A DNA stretch of 64,000 nt from Lachnospiraceae bacterium (GTDB lineage Bacteria; Bacillota; Clostridia; Lachnospirales; Lachnospiraceae): the NCBI GenBank assembly GCA_910575255.1, contig CAJTEM010000002.1, positions 186,001-250,000 of the forward strand, given 5' to 3'. Shown piece by piece: positions 33,688 through 42,280 of the stretch. The position numbers and the translations under genes were made by a program. How positions within the stretch are numbered: the stretch's first letter is position 1; every line of letters starts with the position of its first letter. Under the pieces are notes generated by a model. That model did not search any database, had not been told where the DNA came from, and worked only from the letters and a program-made list of their open reading frames with translations.

Positions 33688-34296
33688 TTACCGGATTGTG
33701 CCGGTAAGCTTCACATTCCCGCCCTCCGCAAATATGCCGGAGCAATTATACTTCCAAAGCCCTTTTTTCAGAGGAATCTCTTTTACAATGTCAGAGGACT
33801 CGATGACAATGCGCTGTTCTTTTCCATTTGGGTCAAACAGGAAGAAATCTGCGGTTCCTCCTTTTATGTCCGAAGTGATTTCCAGGACTAAGATTTGATT
33901 ATCCTCTGCCTCAAAGGAGCCGGACTCGGCAATGTTTCGCTGCTTGGGACGATTGGCCAAAGCAATGACCGGTTCTCCGTTCCCATGGCTGGCAGCATCC
34001 GAAAGGCTGGCATTCCCGGGAAGCAGATCTACCGTATTTTTTTCATTATCATAATGAAGGGTATATCCTAAACTCGTCAGCAGGTCATTGGCCGGCATGT
34101 ACAGATCTGGGTCCTGCCCGTCCTCCATTGTGACAGAAATAAAGGGATGGTCTAAGGAAAGGGGAGCACCCTTCAAGGTTACCTTGATATCACACAGACT
34201 GGCAGACAAAATCCCTGTTGCTGCAAATGCAGTGCTTATTCCCAGGGTTCCGATGATCAGTCCGGCAGCAAAGCTTTTTATATCAAATTTTTTCAT
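33688..34296 (-). CDS. Secreted/anchored protein with copper-amine-oxidase-like N-terminal domain
   Basis: 202 aa. An N-terminal signal or anchor (MKKFDIKSFAAGLIIGTLGI, AFAA) is followed by a segment like the copper amine oxidase N-terminal-like (stalk) domain found on Clostridial surface proteins: DLYMPANDLLTSLGYTLHYD with ENTVDLLPG-like ending. The C-terminal half is beta-rich. No enzyme motif seen. Confidence 0.7.
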   Translation of the reverse strand: MKKFDIKSFAAGLIIGTLGISTAFAATGILSASLCDIKVTLKGAPLSLDHPFISVTMEDGQDPDLYMPANDLLTSLGYTLHYDNEKNTVDLLPGNASLSDAASHGNGEPVIALANRPKQRNIAESGSFEAEDNQILVLEITSDIKGGTADFFLFDPNGKEQRIVIESSDIVKEIPLKKGLWKYNCSGIFAEGGNVKLTGTIR

Positions 34297-34332
34297 CCTA
34301 TACCTCCGATTGGGGATTTGTGATTTTCTTTC

Positions 34333-34361
34333 AGTTTAGCATAACCGGGGACACTATACAA
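34333..34361 (-). promoter_or_regulatory. Promoter upstream of the stalk-domain protein
   Basis: On the minus strand: -35 TTGTAT (34361-34356), 17-bp spacer, -10 TAAACT (34338-34333), about 37 bases before the start codon. Confidence 0.5.
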
Positions 34362-34405
34362 GAGGAAGGATGAAATTTTGAGGGGTTTAATTTACTGTTC
34401 ACATA

Positions 34406-34459
34406 CAATGTCAGTTAGTTAAGCCATTCCAAAAGGTACGCCAGGGAAACGGGGAGAGA
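34406..34459 (+). repeat. Left-end fragment of the foldback repeat family (copy D)
   Basis: CAATGTCAGTTAGTTAAGCC followed by AAAAGGTACGCCAGGGAAAC and GGGGAGAGA, then an abrupt change to a gene remnant. Preceded by TTACTGTTCACATA as beside copies C and G. Confidence 0.75.
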
Positions 34460-34572
34460 TTGATTTTGTAGTGCAACATGACACAGAGATCATTCCCATA
34501 GAGGTGAAGGGCTGGGAGAATAAATCTGCGCCGTCTTTGTACCTTGCGCGGAAACCCCGGGCGCTGCTTTGA
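34456..34572 (+). pseudogene. C-terminal scrap of a DUF4143-type ATP-binding protein
   Basis: 38 codons and a stop: EIDFVVQHDTEIIPIEVKGW then ENKSAPSLYL, the nuclease-like end of AAA/DUF4143 proteins (E-x-D-F ... P-I-E-V-K). The rest of the gene is missing; it begins where the repeat end fragment stops. Confidence 0.75.
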
Positions 34573-34585
34573 CAGGCCCGGGGTT
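34554..34585 (-). terminator. GC-rich hairpin after the MATE gene
   Basis: AACCCCGGGC pairs with GCCCGGGGTT across a 13-base loop, starting a few bases after the stop of the MATE gene at 34591. Only a short T run follows, so it is a likely but not strong terminator. Confidence 0.55.
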
Positions 34586-34590
34586 CTCTG

Positions 34591-35940
34591 TCAGGAAAGA
34601 AAAAATCCAAGACATCCCAGAGACACCACAAACATCACTCCCTCTGCCACCGGAACCGCCAGCCACACCCCTGGGATTCCCCACACCCGGGGCAGAACCA
34701 GGATACTACCGGCCAGCAAGCCAAAGGTGCGCAAAAAAGAAAGCGCTGCCGACACCCTTCCGTTGGACAATGCGGTAAACATGCCGGAGACGAAAATGTT
34801 CCACCCGCAGAACAGAAACCCAAAGGAAAAAATCTCAAAGCCCCCTACCGCAAGCTGATAGACCTCGGATTCTTTTCCCGCAAACATCCCCGCAATAATC
34901 CCGCCGCCGGTAAAGGAAAAGCCAAACACCGCCAGGGATGTCACGGCAATAAATCCCATGCTGACGCGAAGCACCCTCCTCTGCCGGGCATGGTTTCCGC
35001 TCCCGTAATGAAAGCCGATCACCGGGGCAATCCCCATGGAATAGCCTAAAAACAGCGTATTCAGCAGAAACTGGGAATAGATGAGAATGGTAATGGCCGC
35101 AACCCCCTCCTCCCCCGCCAAGTCCATCATGGTAATATTAAACAGATAGGTGGTCAGGGCTGTTGCCAGCTGGCTCACCATTTCCGAGGAGCCGTTTGCG
35201 CAGCTTTCCGCCACCACCTTAAGCCTGCCCGACAAAACCCGTACAGGCGCGTTTTCCCTTCTCCTCAGGCTCACAAAGAAAAGAGACCCTTTTCTCCCCA
35301 TAAAAAAAGCCATCCCTGCTGCTGCCGGAATCAGATACCCGATTCCCGTCCCCAGAGCCGCCCCCCGGATTCCCATGCCCAAAGGCACAAGGAAAATATA
35401 GTCAAAAACAATATTTGCCACACCCGCCAGAACCGACAGCCCCAGTCCCAGTCCCGGCCGGCCTGCTGTCACCAAAAGGTTGGCAAACAAGGTCTGCAAA
35501 ATATTGGCCGGGATAAAAAAAGCCAGCGCTGTCAGATACTCCCGGCAATAGGGAAAGAGCCGGTCACTGGCCCCCAGAAAAGCAATGATTTCCTCCATCC
35601 AGAAAAGCCCTGCTGTCAGAAGAATCAGCCCCATGGCAAGAGCCACAATCACCAGCAGGGTAAAATCCTCCCTGGCCTCCTCATTGGCCCCTGCCCCCAT
35701 TTTCCGGGAGACAATGGCATTTCCCCCCGCTGCCAGCATGGTTCCCAAACCAACGGTGAGATTGATCACCGGGCAGACAATGTTGATGGCAGAAAGGGCG
35801 TCCGCATTCACCAGCCGCGCCACAAAAATAGTGTCCGTTATCGTGTAAAGCCCCATAAATATCATCATCACAATGGTGGGAAAGGCAAATTTTAACAAGG
35901 CCGGGACATCCCATTCCTGGTCTAAGATATTCTCCTTCAT
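34591..35940 (-). CDS. MATE family multidrug/toxin efflux transporter
   Basis: 449-aa inner-membrane antiporter with about 12 hydrophobic segments. Family blocks: FPTIVMMIFMGLYTITDTIF near the N-terminus, GGNAIVSRKMGAG, and IAPVIGFHYGSGNHARQR in the second half. Full length, unlike the broken MATE gene at 30460. The start overlaps the stop of the upstream AraC-GNAT gene by 4 bp, so regulator and pump are co-translated. Confidence 0.92.
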   Translation of the reverse strand: MKENILDQEWDVPALLKFAFPTIVMMIFMGLYTITDTIFVARLVNADALSAINIVCPVINLTVGLGTMLAAGGNAIVSRKMGAGANEEAREDFTLLVIVALAMGLILLTAGLFWMEEIIAFLGASDRLFPYCREYLTALAFFIPANILQTLFANLLVTAGRPGLGLGLSVLAGVANIVFDYIFLVPLGMGIRGAALGTGIGYLIPAAAGMAFFMGRKGSLFFVSLRRRENAPVRVLSGRLKVVAESCANGSSEMVSQLATALTTYLFNITMMDLAGEEGVAAITILIYSQFLLNTLFLGYSMGIAPVIGFHYGSGNHARQRRVLRVSMGFIAVTSLAVFGFSFTGGGIIAGMFAGKESEVYQLAVGGFEIFSFGFLFCGWNIFVSGMFTALSNGRVSAALSFLRTFGLLAGSILVLPRVWGIPGVWLAVPVAEGVMFVVSLGCLGFFLS

Positions 35941-36905
35941 ATGCCCACCGCCTTTTGCATGGAATCGGGGACCATCTTTCCGGTTGGGTTCGGAGCGTCC
36001 TTGCCCTCCAAGCCCTGCGTATTTCTTCCCATTGGCCCCGTGACTGTCGTCCTCTTTGGCCCCAAGTTTTTCTGTAAAATCATTCTCTGAGTAGGATACC
36101 CAAACTCTGTCAATAGCTCCGCCTCCTCAAAGCCCAGTTCCCGATATTCCCTTCGCTGCCCCGTGTCCGCCGGGTCTCCCTGACGGAAGGTGGTGATGCT
36201 GACCTCTCCCACATCACCGGGAAACTCCTTCTCCATCATAAAATCAAGCAGCGCCCCGGCCACCCCCCGATGGCGGTACTGGGGATGCACCCCCAAAAAA
36301 TCGATGCTCCCGGCTCCCGCCTGGCAGGAAAAGGCAGCCGCTCCTATGATCACTTCCCCATCCCGCATAAGGAGGGCCCGCCCGTCCCTCACAGAAGACC
36401 GAATACTCTCCCGATGCTCCTCTTCATGAAACCCGGGAAAGCCGTCAAGCACCTGCCGGACAAATGCCATCCACTCCGGGATATCCTCCAAAGCCCCATG
36501 AGAAATCTCCCCTGGCCTGCCCAAACAAACCCCGGGGCTTTTGTTCAGACCAAAAGCCAGCTGCAACGGGTAAAAATCCCGGTTCCGTTTATATTCCATG
36601 GGCGTTTGTTTATACATGGACTTAAAAATCCCCGCAAATGCCTGCTGGCTCCCATACCCGGCGCTCAGGGCAATCTCCAGAACCGGCTTTTCCGAGAAAA
36701 CCAGATGCCTTGCCGCCTCGGTCAGCTGCCGCCTTCGGATATAATCGTGAATCGTGATACCTGTTGCCTGGGTAAACATGCGGTGCAGGTGGAATTTGGA
36801 ATAGTGAATATCCGTTGCCACCCTGTCCAAATCCAGCCTTTCCTGCAAATGGGCTTCGATGTAGGCAATCGTATTTGCTACGCTTTCAATGTCACAAGAA
36901 TTCAT
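35937..36905 (-). CDS. AraC-type HTH fused to a GNAT acetyltransferase domain
   Basis: 322 aa. Residues 1-110: AraC DNA-binding domain (IAYIEAHLQERLDLDRVATD, HYSKFHLHRMFTQATGIT, AGYGSQQAFAGIFKSMYKQT). Residues about 195-280: GNAT fold with the acetyl-CoA loop VHPQYRHRGVAGALLDFMME. Start at ATG 36905, 9 bases after AAAGGAG. The Pro/Lys-rich tail (about 285-322) is low complexity. It probably senses a compound, acetylates it or an analogue, and switches on the coupled MATE pump. Confidence 0.88.
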   Translation of the reverse strand: MNSCDIESVANTIAYIEAHLQERLDLDRVATDIHYSKFHLHRMFTQATGITIHDYIRRRQLTEAARHLVFSEKPVLEIALSAGYGSQQAFAGIFKSMYKQTPMEYKRNRDFYPLQLAFGLNKSPGVCLGRPGEISHGALEDIPEWMAFVRQVLDGFPGFHEEEHRESIRSSVRDGRALLMRDGEVIIGAAAFSCQAGAGSIDFLGVHPQYRHRGVAGALLDFMMEKEFPGDVGEVSITTFRQGDPADTGQRREYRELGFEEAELLTEFGYPTQRMILQKNLGPKRTTVTGPMGRNTQGLEGKDAPNPTGKMVPDSMQKAVGI

Positions 36906-37157
36906 ACCCATCCTCTCCTTTACCATTCAGACAAGTTCCTTTGCAAAATATGAATGTATCAGCAGAACCAGTATAGCAAATAATACGGAGAATGTTTTCA
37001 TCATTCTTGCGGCATTTCTCGGTTTACCGACAGGATTTCTCTGTTTACCGACCGCATTTCCTTCTTTCCTCTTTGCCAATACAAACTGCATTTCGGCAAA
37101 TCGTTTCTCCTTCCCCGGACAGGAAAGGGTGTACTCGTACAGCATTTCCTAAATTCC

Positions 37158-39053
37158 TCAAAAGAACAGATTTCCCACTCTCTGAATCTGCGCCGGCATA
37201 TGTCCCCTGTATTTCAGACAGCGTGTATATTCCTGCGCTTTCTCAAGAACACGGATAAATTCCTTCTGTTTGCCTTTATTTTCCAGAACAAGTCCCCCTT
37301 GCCTTAAATCACTCTCAATGTCCCGGGAATCATATCCCTGAGTCGTCCATGCCCAGATTCGTGCCAGACAGTTTTTTATTCTATTCTCCCTCCATTCCGT
37401 TTCCTTCATCAGAAAATCCTTCAGTTCCCGGTAATGCCGCTCCTTCGATGGATATCCGTTCTGATAACAATCTTCGATTTCATCCGCCTCCGGTATGACA
37501 AATTCCCACGGTCTCTGCATTTTTTCTATTTCCACATAATATTCATCCTTCAAAAGATACTTCCTAATCACCTTATCCCCTTGAATTACACAAGGATTCT
37601 CCCTCTCCGGAACATCCTGGAAAACCGAATAAAACTCCGACTGCTTAAGGCGGTAACCTGTTTTTTTCCGGTACAGCCGCATAACAACCGAGGCCGGCGC
37701 ACTTCCATAAATCATGGCATGCATATGAAGACAAGCCTGCATCCATGCAACCCGCTTCCTCCTAACCTGAAATTCCGGTGTATTGATCTTTTTGTACCTC
37801 TCAGTCACTGCCAGCGGTATCTCCACAGAATCATCCTCATACATTGCCAGATAATTATCCTCATAAAACTGCTCCAGCAATCCCACATGCTCTGCCAAAG
37901 GCTGATGGCGTGCCCCGATTGCAGCAGCCGCCTCCCATGCCAAAATCTTCTCTTCATCCTGCCCGATAAAATAATCCTCCATCACATCTGCCGTCAACAT
38001 ATGATTCGCTATCTTCTCCGCCAACCGGAATTTGCTCAGAGAGGAAATCCCTGACAGCCCGAATTCCTTTCCCAACTGGAATAATTCCTCCTTATTTTCC
38101 CATAGCAGACGCTCTGTCATGGAAATGCGGCCTTTATCGGTTCTCTTTAAAGTCTGCTGCTCCCTTTCTTTTGTTCTTTGTTCTTCTTTTGCCCTTTCCC
38201 CCTCTTTTGTCCTTTGCCCTTCTTTTTCCCTTTCCCTCTCCTCTGCTCTTTGTCCTTCCTTTCCCCTTTGCCCCTTTTCTTCCTGTGCTTCTCTTCCAAA
38301 CGCCTGGGGATCCTCTTCTCCTGCTTCCAGCTTCTGCTGTCCTGTTCTTCTCGATTTTTCCAGGAGCCTCTGTTCCTCCGGGGATAAGAATTCCTCCGCA
38401 ACTCCCCCCTGCAACGCTTTCTGCAATATCCCCGCCATAAGTTCCATATAATGATTGCTTGAATATCTGATCTTTTCCGGATCATTTTCTGCCTTCTGCC
38501 ATCCAACAAGGCCAGGCTTTCCGTTTTGGTGATCCTTTTGTATCTGCTCTCTGGTCTTGTACTCCGGCCCTTCATATCGAACCGTATATTTTTTCTTCAT
38601 TTCACAATTAATCTTCAGAAGATTTTCCTTCAAATCCGTCTCAGAAACATCCTCCTCTGTCACAGCCATTTTCGCATTTACGATAAAAGGATAAGCATCC
38701 TCATTCCCATCCTTTCCCAGCCGTTTTTCAATCGTAACCCGCAGCTTAAGCTGATCCCCATAATAAAAACTGAACCAGTCTTCTGTGTCCAGCAATTCAT
38801 CAATATAGAACTCCGAGGCCTCCGCCACACTATAAGAAAAATCCGGTCTCATCGGTTTATCTTCCCTGCTCTCCCCAAAACGGATTTTCTTTTGATAAAA
38901 TTCAAACTCAAAATCTGCCTCTTCCTGCCTGTCCATCACATCCGTCAAAATCAAGCTTAACTGGGAATAAGTGATTCCCCCGGGAACAATGCACCTGCGC
39001 CAAACAAGCGGCTTCTGGTTCTTGATTGCTGCCTTTAATTGATATGCATTCAT
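37158..39053 (-). CDS. pRiA4b ORF-3-like domain protein with charged repeat and helical C-terminus
   Basis: 631 aa. The N-terminal domain (MNAYQLKAAIKNQKPLVWRR, VPGGITYSQLSLILTDVMD) is the pRiA4b ORF-3-like/TnpR-associated family. Residues about 225-310 are a very charged Glu/Lys/Arg/Gln run with a repeated KEGQRxxE pattern, probably a long helix. Residues about 310-360 resemble a Rho-N/SAP-like segment (GISSLSKFRLAEKIANHML). The C-terminal third is helical and unassigned. Start at ATG 39053 after GAGGAG. Function unknown; this N-terminal domain often occurs near mobile DNA. Confidence 0.75.
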   Translation of the reverse strand: MNAYQLKAAIKNQKPLVWRRCIVPGGITYSQLSLILTDVMDRQEEADFEFEFYQKKIRFGESREDKPMRPDFSYSVAEASEFYIDELLDTEDWFSFYYGDQLKLRVTIEKRLGKDGNEDAYPFIVNAKMAVTEEDVSETDLKENLLKINCEMKKKYTVRYEGPEYKTREQIQKDHQNGKPGLVGWQKAENDPEKIRYSSNHYMELMAGILQKALQGGVAEEFLSPEEQRLLEKSRRTGQQKLEAGEEDPQAFGREAQEEKGQRGKEGQRAEEREREKEGQRTKEGERAKEEQRTKEREQQTLKRTDKGRISMTERLLWENKEELFQLGKEFGLSGISSLSKFRLAEKIANHMLTADVMEDYFIGQDEEKILAWEAAAAIGARHQPLAEHVGLLEQFYEDNYLAMYEDDSVEIPLAVTERYKKINTPEFQVRRKRVAWMQACLHMHAMIYGSAPASVVMRLYRKKTGYRLKQSEFYSVFQDVPERENPCVIQGDKVIRKYLLKDEYYVEIEKMQRPWEFVIPEADEIEDCYQNGYPSKERHYRELKDFLMKETEWRENRIKNCLARIWAWTTQGYDSRDIESDLRQGGLVLENKGKQKEFIRVLEKAQEYTRCLKYRGHMPAQIQRVGNLFF

Positions 39054-39121
39054 AGATGGCTCTCCTCTTTCCTTATTCCTTATTTCTTCCTCCGGTCTCG
39101 ATCTCACCAGAGCCCGGCTGC

Positions 39122-39520
39122 TCAGACCATGAATTCCTTTACCCGATGCAGCACCACCTGATCTGCCGGCAGCCAATCCACCTCATCGATGGTTTCCCTG
39201 GTCAGCCATCTGGCCGCTTCATGCTCCCTCAGTACCGGCCTTCCCGCCTTCCTCTCGCATATCTCACACAAAAAGCAATACATTTGCAGGTGAAAATCCG
39301 GATAATCATACTCCACAACCGTGAGAAGCTTCTGGACGATAATCTCTATGGCCAATTCCTCGCGGATTTCCCGAACCACCGCCTGCTCCGGAGATTCCCC
39401 TGGCTCGATCTTCCCGCCGGGAAACTCCCACTTGCCCTTCTGCGCCCCATATCCCCGCTGGGTTGCGAAGACGGAATGTTCACGCTTGATGATGGCAGCG
39501 GATACTTTGATTGTTTTCAT
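39122..39520 (-). CDS. MutT-type Nudix hydrolase (8-oxo-dGTP diphosphatase-like)
   Basis: 132 aa. Nudix box G-x5-E-x7-REUxEE seen as GGKIEPGESPEQAVVREIRE then EL, about residues 36-58. The protein starts MKTIKVSAAIIKREHSVFAT and has KGKWEFPGGK, which fits (d)CTP/8-oxo-dGTP pyrophosphohydrolases. I prefer ATG 39520 over 39532 because AAAGGA is too close to the latter. Confidence 0.9.
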   Translation of the reverse strand: MKTIKVSAAIIKREHSVFATQRGYGAQKGKWEFPGGKIEPGESPEQAVVREIREELAIEIIVQKLLTVVEYDYPDFHLQMYCFLCEICERKAGRPVLREHEAARWLTRETIDEVDWLPADQVVLHRVKEFMV

Positions 39521-39629
39521 GCTATTATCCATTCCTTTCCCCTGGCCTTGCTCTGCTGCTGACATCCTGCTGCCAAAAGCTCTGTTGGCATCCTTCTGCC
39601 GTCAGAGCCTTTTTTACCCCCCGCTGCCA

Positions 39630-41516
39630 TCACCCCACCCCCGGCACATCCGGCCTGTCCCTTTTGGGCGTAAATACAGAGCAGGGTTTCCACACCTCTT
39701 CCGGAATTTGCAGGCTTTCTATCCATTCCTCAACCTGCCCCCACTCCTCTTCTGACAGGTTGATCAAATCGCCGCAGCGCGTCCCGTCATGGTAATAATC
39801 CAGGAACTGATAATAATAATTCTTTTTCGCTTCACCAGCCCCTGTCTCATTGCTATCCGGGGATTCCCCGGATTCATCCATGCTGTCTGAGGTTTCCCGG
39901 ATTTCTCCCGTACTGTAACTGCCCTCCTTAATCTCACGGCACTGGGAATCCAGCCTCTTGATCCACCAGACTTTCGTATCCTGATACCAGTATACGCTGA
40001 GCATCCTCCCATTCGCCAGGGGAAGCGCATACCCATGGGAATCCGCCGAATGGTACGTCCCCCACATTTTAATCTTCCCCTTATCATAATAAAAGGAGGC
40101 TGTATTATTCACCCCTTCCCGGTAAAGGCGAACCACCAGTTCCTTCACCCCATCCTGGTTAAAATCCATCAGAAAATAACTCCATCCGCATCTCCCGTCC
40201 CCCTCTTCCAGGCTATCCTCATAGTTACTTTGCAGGCTACCCCAGCGCTCATCCTCCACAAGAGAAAAATCCCCCTCCAGCATCGCCTTGTAGGCCTCCC
40301 ACTCTTCCCCTTTCTCCTCATTGACAGGAAGGTGTTCTCTGTCTTCCATCCAGTACCAGAGAAGCAATTCCTCCCCCGGCTGATATCCCGGATGTTCCCC
40401 ATCCCCAAATAGCTGGGTAAAAGTCATGGGATGAGGTGCATTTTTCGCTGCCTGAAAATAACCCTCCAATATTTCCAAAGCAATCTCCTCTTCCACCTCC
40501 ATCTCCGGACATCCGTCCAGGGATATCCGGTAAGTACTCTCCCACCCGTCCCACAAACGGGTAAGAACATCCCGCAGGCAAAATTCCCGGCCTGAGTCTT
40601 CATAGCAATAAATCAGTTCCGTTGTGCCGCCCTCCGTATATTCGGTAAATTCGGCAACCATCTGCCCTTTTCCCAGCAGATTCCAGCCCTCTCCCTTTTG
40701 GTGATACAACTCCACTTTATCCTCCCTGGGATAATATTTTAATACACAAGTCCCTCTGGTATTTACTGTCAGTTCCGGAAGTCCGTCACCATCAAAGTCC
40801 TGATAAAAATAATCCGATTGCCGGACCGCATCTTGGAATTCACCCTCCTCCATTTCCTCTGCCCCAAAGACCAAATCCTTGTAAAAAGAAGTCCCTCCCT
40901 GATTTGGAAAATGAATAGGGATCTGATTTGTGACAGCTTTTAGAAATGCTTCCTTGTATCGCTGATCTGTCTGTTTATCGTAACGAGCCATGTCTACCGG
41001 GGATTCCTGGATTGTAAAATCCATGGTTCTTGCCTGTCGGATGGTTTCTGCTGTAGTTTTTTCTGTAGTTCTTTCTGCGGTTCTTTCTGTAGTTCTTTCT
41101 ATGGTTCTTTCTGTAGCTTTTGCTGTAGTCTCCTTTCCGGGCTCTCCTGCGGTCTCCTCTCCAAGATCTCCTGCCTTCTCCCTTCCAAGATCCTCTGCGT
41201 TCTTTTCTGTAGTCTCTTCCTGTGTTTTTTTGGGATTCCCTGTTTGTGATTCGGCAGAGGCTGGGGAAGATGGTTGGGGGTGCGCAGGGGTGACAGCTGC
41301 CGGAGCGGCGCTTTTCTGCGTATTGTATCCACAGCCAATGAGAAGCAGGCCGGTTAGGAGGATTGCGGGGATGGGATGAGGGAGGCAGTGAAATACCTGG
41401 GAATGTGAGGCCTTTGGCTGGTTCCTTTTTGACAGGCTTCTTGACGGATTCCTTTTTAACGGATTCCTTTTTAACGAATTCCTATTTGATTGGCTTTCTT
41501 TTCTGGATTTGTTCAT
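39630..41516 (-). CDS. Large lipoprotein of unknown function
   Basis: 628 aa. An unusually long basic N-terminus with short repeats (NSLKRNPLKRNPSRSLSKRN) precedes the hydrophobic signal and lipobox LLLIGC (Cys about residue 62). Next is a Thr/Glu/Lys-rich linker with repeats ERTTERT (residues about 95-165). The body holds two copies of a motif like YFYQDFDGDGLPELTVNTRG and YFLMDFNQDGVKELVVRLYR: FG-GAP/EF-hand-like Asp-rich loops that often bind calcium. Probably cell-surface. The start may lie further in than ATG 41516. Confidence 0.7.
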   Translation of the reverse strand: MNKSRKESQSNRNSLKRNPLKRNPSRSLSKRNQPKASHSQVFHCLPHPIPAILLTGLLLIGCGYNTQKSAAPAAVTPAHPQPSSPASAESQTGNPKKTQEETTEKNAEDLGREKAGDLGEETAGEPGKETTAKATERTIERTTERTAERTTEKTTAETIRQARTMDFTIQESPVDMARYDKQTDQRYKEAFLKAVTNQIPIHFPNQGGTSFYKDLVFGAEEMEEGEFQDAVRQSDYFYQDFDGDGLPELTVNTRGTCVLKYYPREDKVELYHQKGEGWNLLGKGQMVAEFTEYTEGGTTELIYCYEDSGREFCLRDVLTRLWDGWESTYRISLDGCPEMEVEEEIALEILEGYFQAAKNAPHPMTFTQLFGDGEHPGYQPGEELLLWYWMEDREHLPVNEEKGEEWEAYKAMLEGDFSLVEDERWGSLQSNYEDSLEEGDGRCGWSYFLMDFNQDGVKELVVRLYREGVNNTASFYYDKGKIKMWGTYHSADSHGYALPLANGRMLSVYWYQDTKVWWIKRLDSQCREIKEGSYSTGEIRETSDSMDESGESPDSNETGAGEAKKNYYYQFLDYYHDGTRCGDLINLSEEEWGQVEEWIESLQIPEEVWKPCSVFTPKRDRPDVPGVG

Positions 41517-41619
41517 GTGGGATTCCTCGCACTTTTTATTGAACGTTTAAAGGGCTTGTGGCGATTTCCTACTCAGAGTTTATGGGATTGTATGGGCCGC
41601 ACCAAAACTCTCAAACACT

Positions 41620-42021
41620 TCAGCAGATATATGAATAAACCAACTCCCAATTATCATTCCATAAACAATCTATGTAATGTCCAAACAGAAACTGAGAATT
41701 TGATAAACAACATCCTATGGTTTCCGTATCCGCATCTAAAACAAAGCTATCAACCATCAATTCCTGGCACATTTGATCAGGTGACCGGATCCGATTCTGT
41801 TTTACACCATAAAATTCATAAAAAACAGGATGAAATGCTTGCCGCACGAATCGCTCAATATTGTCTGACATATATTTCAGCTTTCTAAAATAAGTCTCAA
41901 TTTCCTCATTGCTTGCATTTTCATCGCCCTTTTTCCATATGTAATAACTGCATGGTTCACAAAAGGGGGAGCGAAATCTTGGATTGTCCCCTATAATTTC
42001 TTTTACCTTATAAGCATCCAT
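41620..42021 (-). CDS. Hypothetical protein
   Basis: 133-aa protein, not recognised. Aromatic-rich and acidic, with a Cys pair near the N-terminus (RSPFCEPCSYYIWKKGDENA) and a C-terminus FLFGHYIDCLWNDNWELVYS. Size and composition recall small immunity proteins or DUFs of unknown role. ATG 42021 is preceded by GAGG at a long distance. It lies between the lipoprotein gene and a degenerate insertion sequence. Confidence 0.5.
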   Translation of the reverse strand: MDAYKVKEIIGDNPRFRSPFCEPCSYYIWKKGDENASNEEIETYFRKLKYMSDNIERFVRQAFHPVFYEFYGVKQNRIRSPDQMCQELMVDSFVLDADTETIGCCLSNSQFLFGHYIDCLWNDNWELVYSYIC

Positions 42022-42280
42022 ATCCACTGTCTTGTACCTCGGTATCTGGGATTTCTGTTTTATCAGGAGCCATTATTGGGACAACCCCCTGTTTATTAAA
42101 AAAGAGAGCCTGCACCAATCTCTCAGCGCAACAGCTCCCTGCTCTTCAAAACCACCAATCGCCTAATAGTGACGCCAACACATGACGCTTACCTGGATAA
42201 TGGCACTGACATAGGACTTACTGTTGGTGTTTCTATCTTAGCATATGCGGAATGGCTTGTCAAGGTTGCTTGGAAAATCT

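Noticed and set aside
36927-37157. A short minus-strand frame with a hydrophobic end (MMKTFSVLFAILVLLIHSYF).
   Set aside because: It contains a GTTTACCGAC repeat and has no ribosome site or resemblance to anything; too weak to call a gene.
38032-38451. Plus-strand frames very rich in Ser, Phe, Pro and Leu.
   Set aside because: They are the complement of the Glu/Lys/Arg/Gln repeat of the pRiA4b-like protein.
42028-42280. A possible regulatory RNA between the orphan gene and the IS.
   Set aside because: Only weak hairpins and no promoter or terminator pattern that I could defend.
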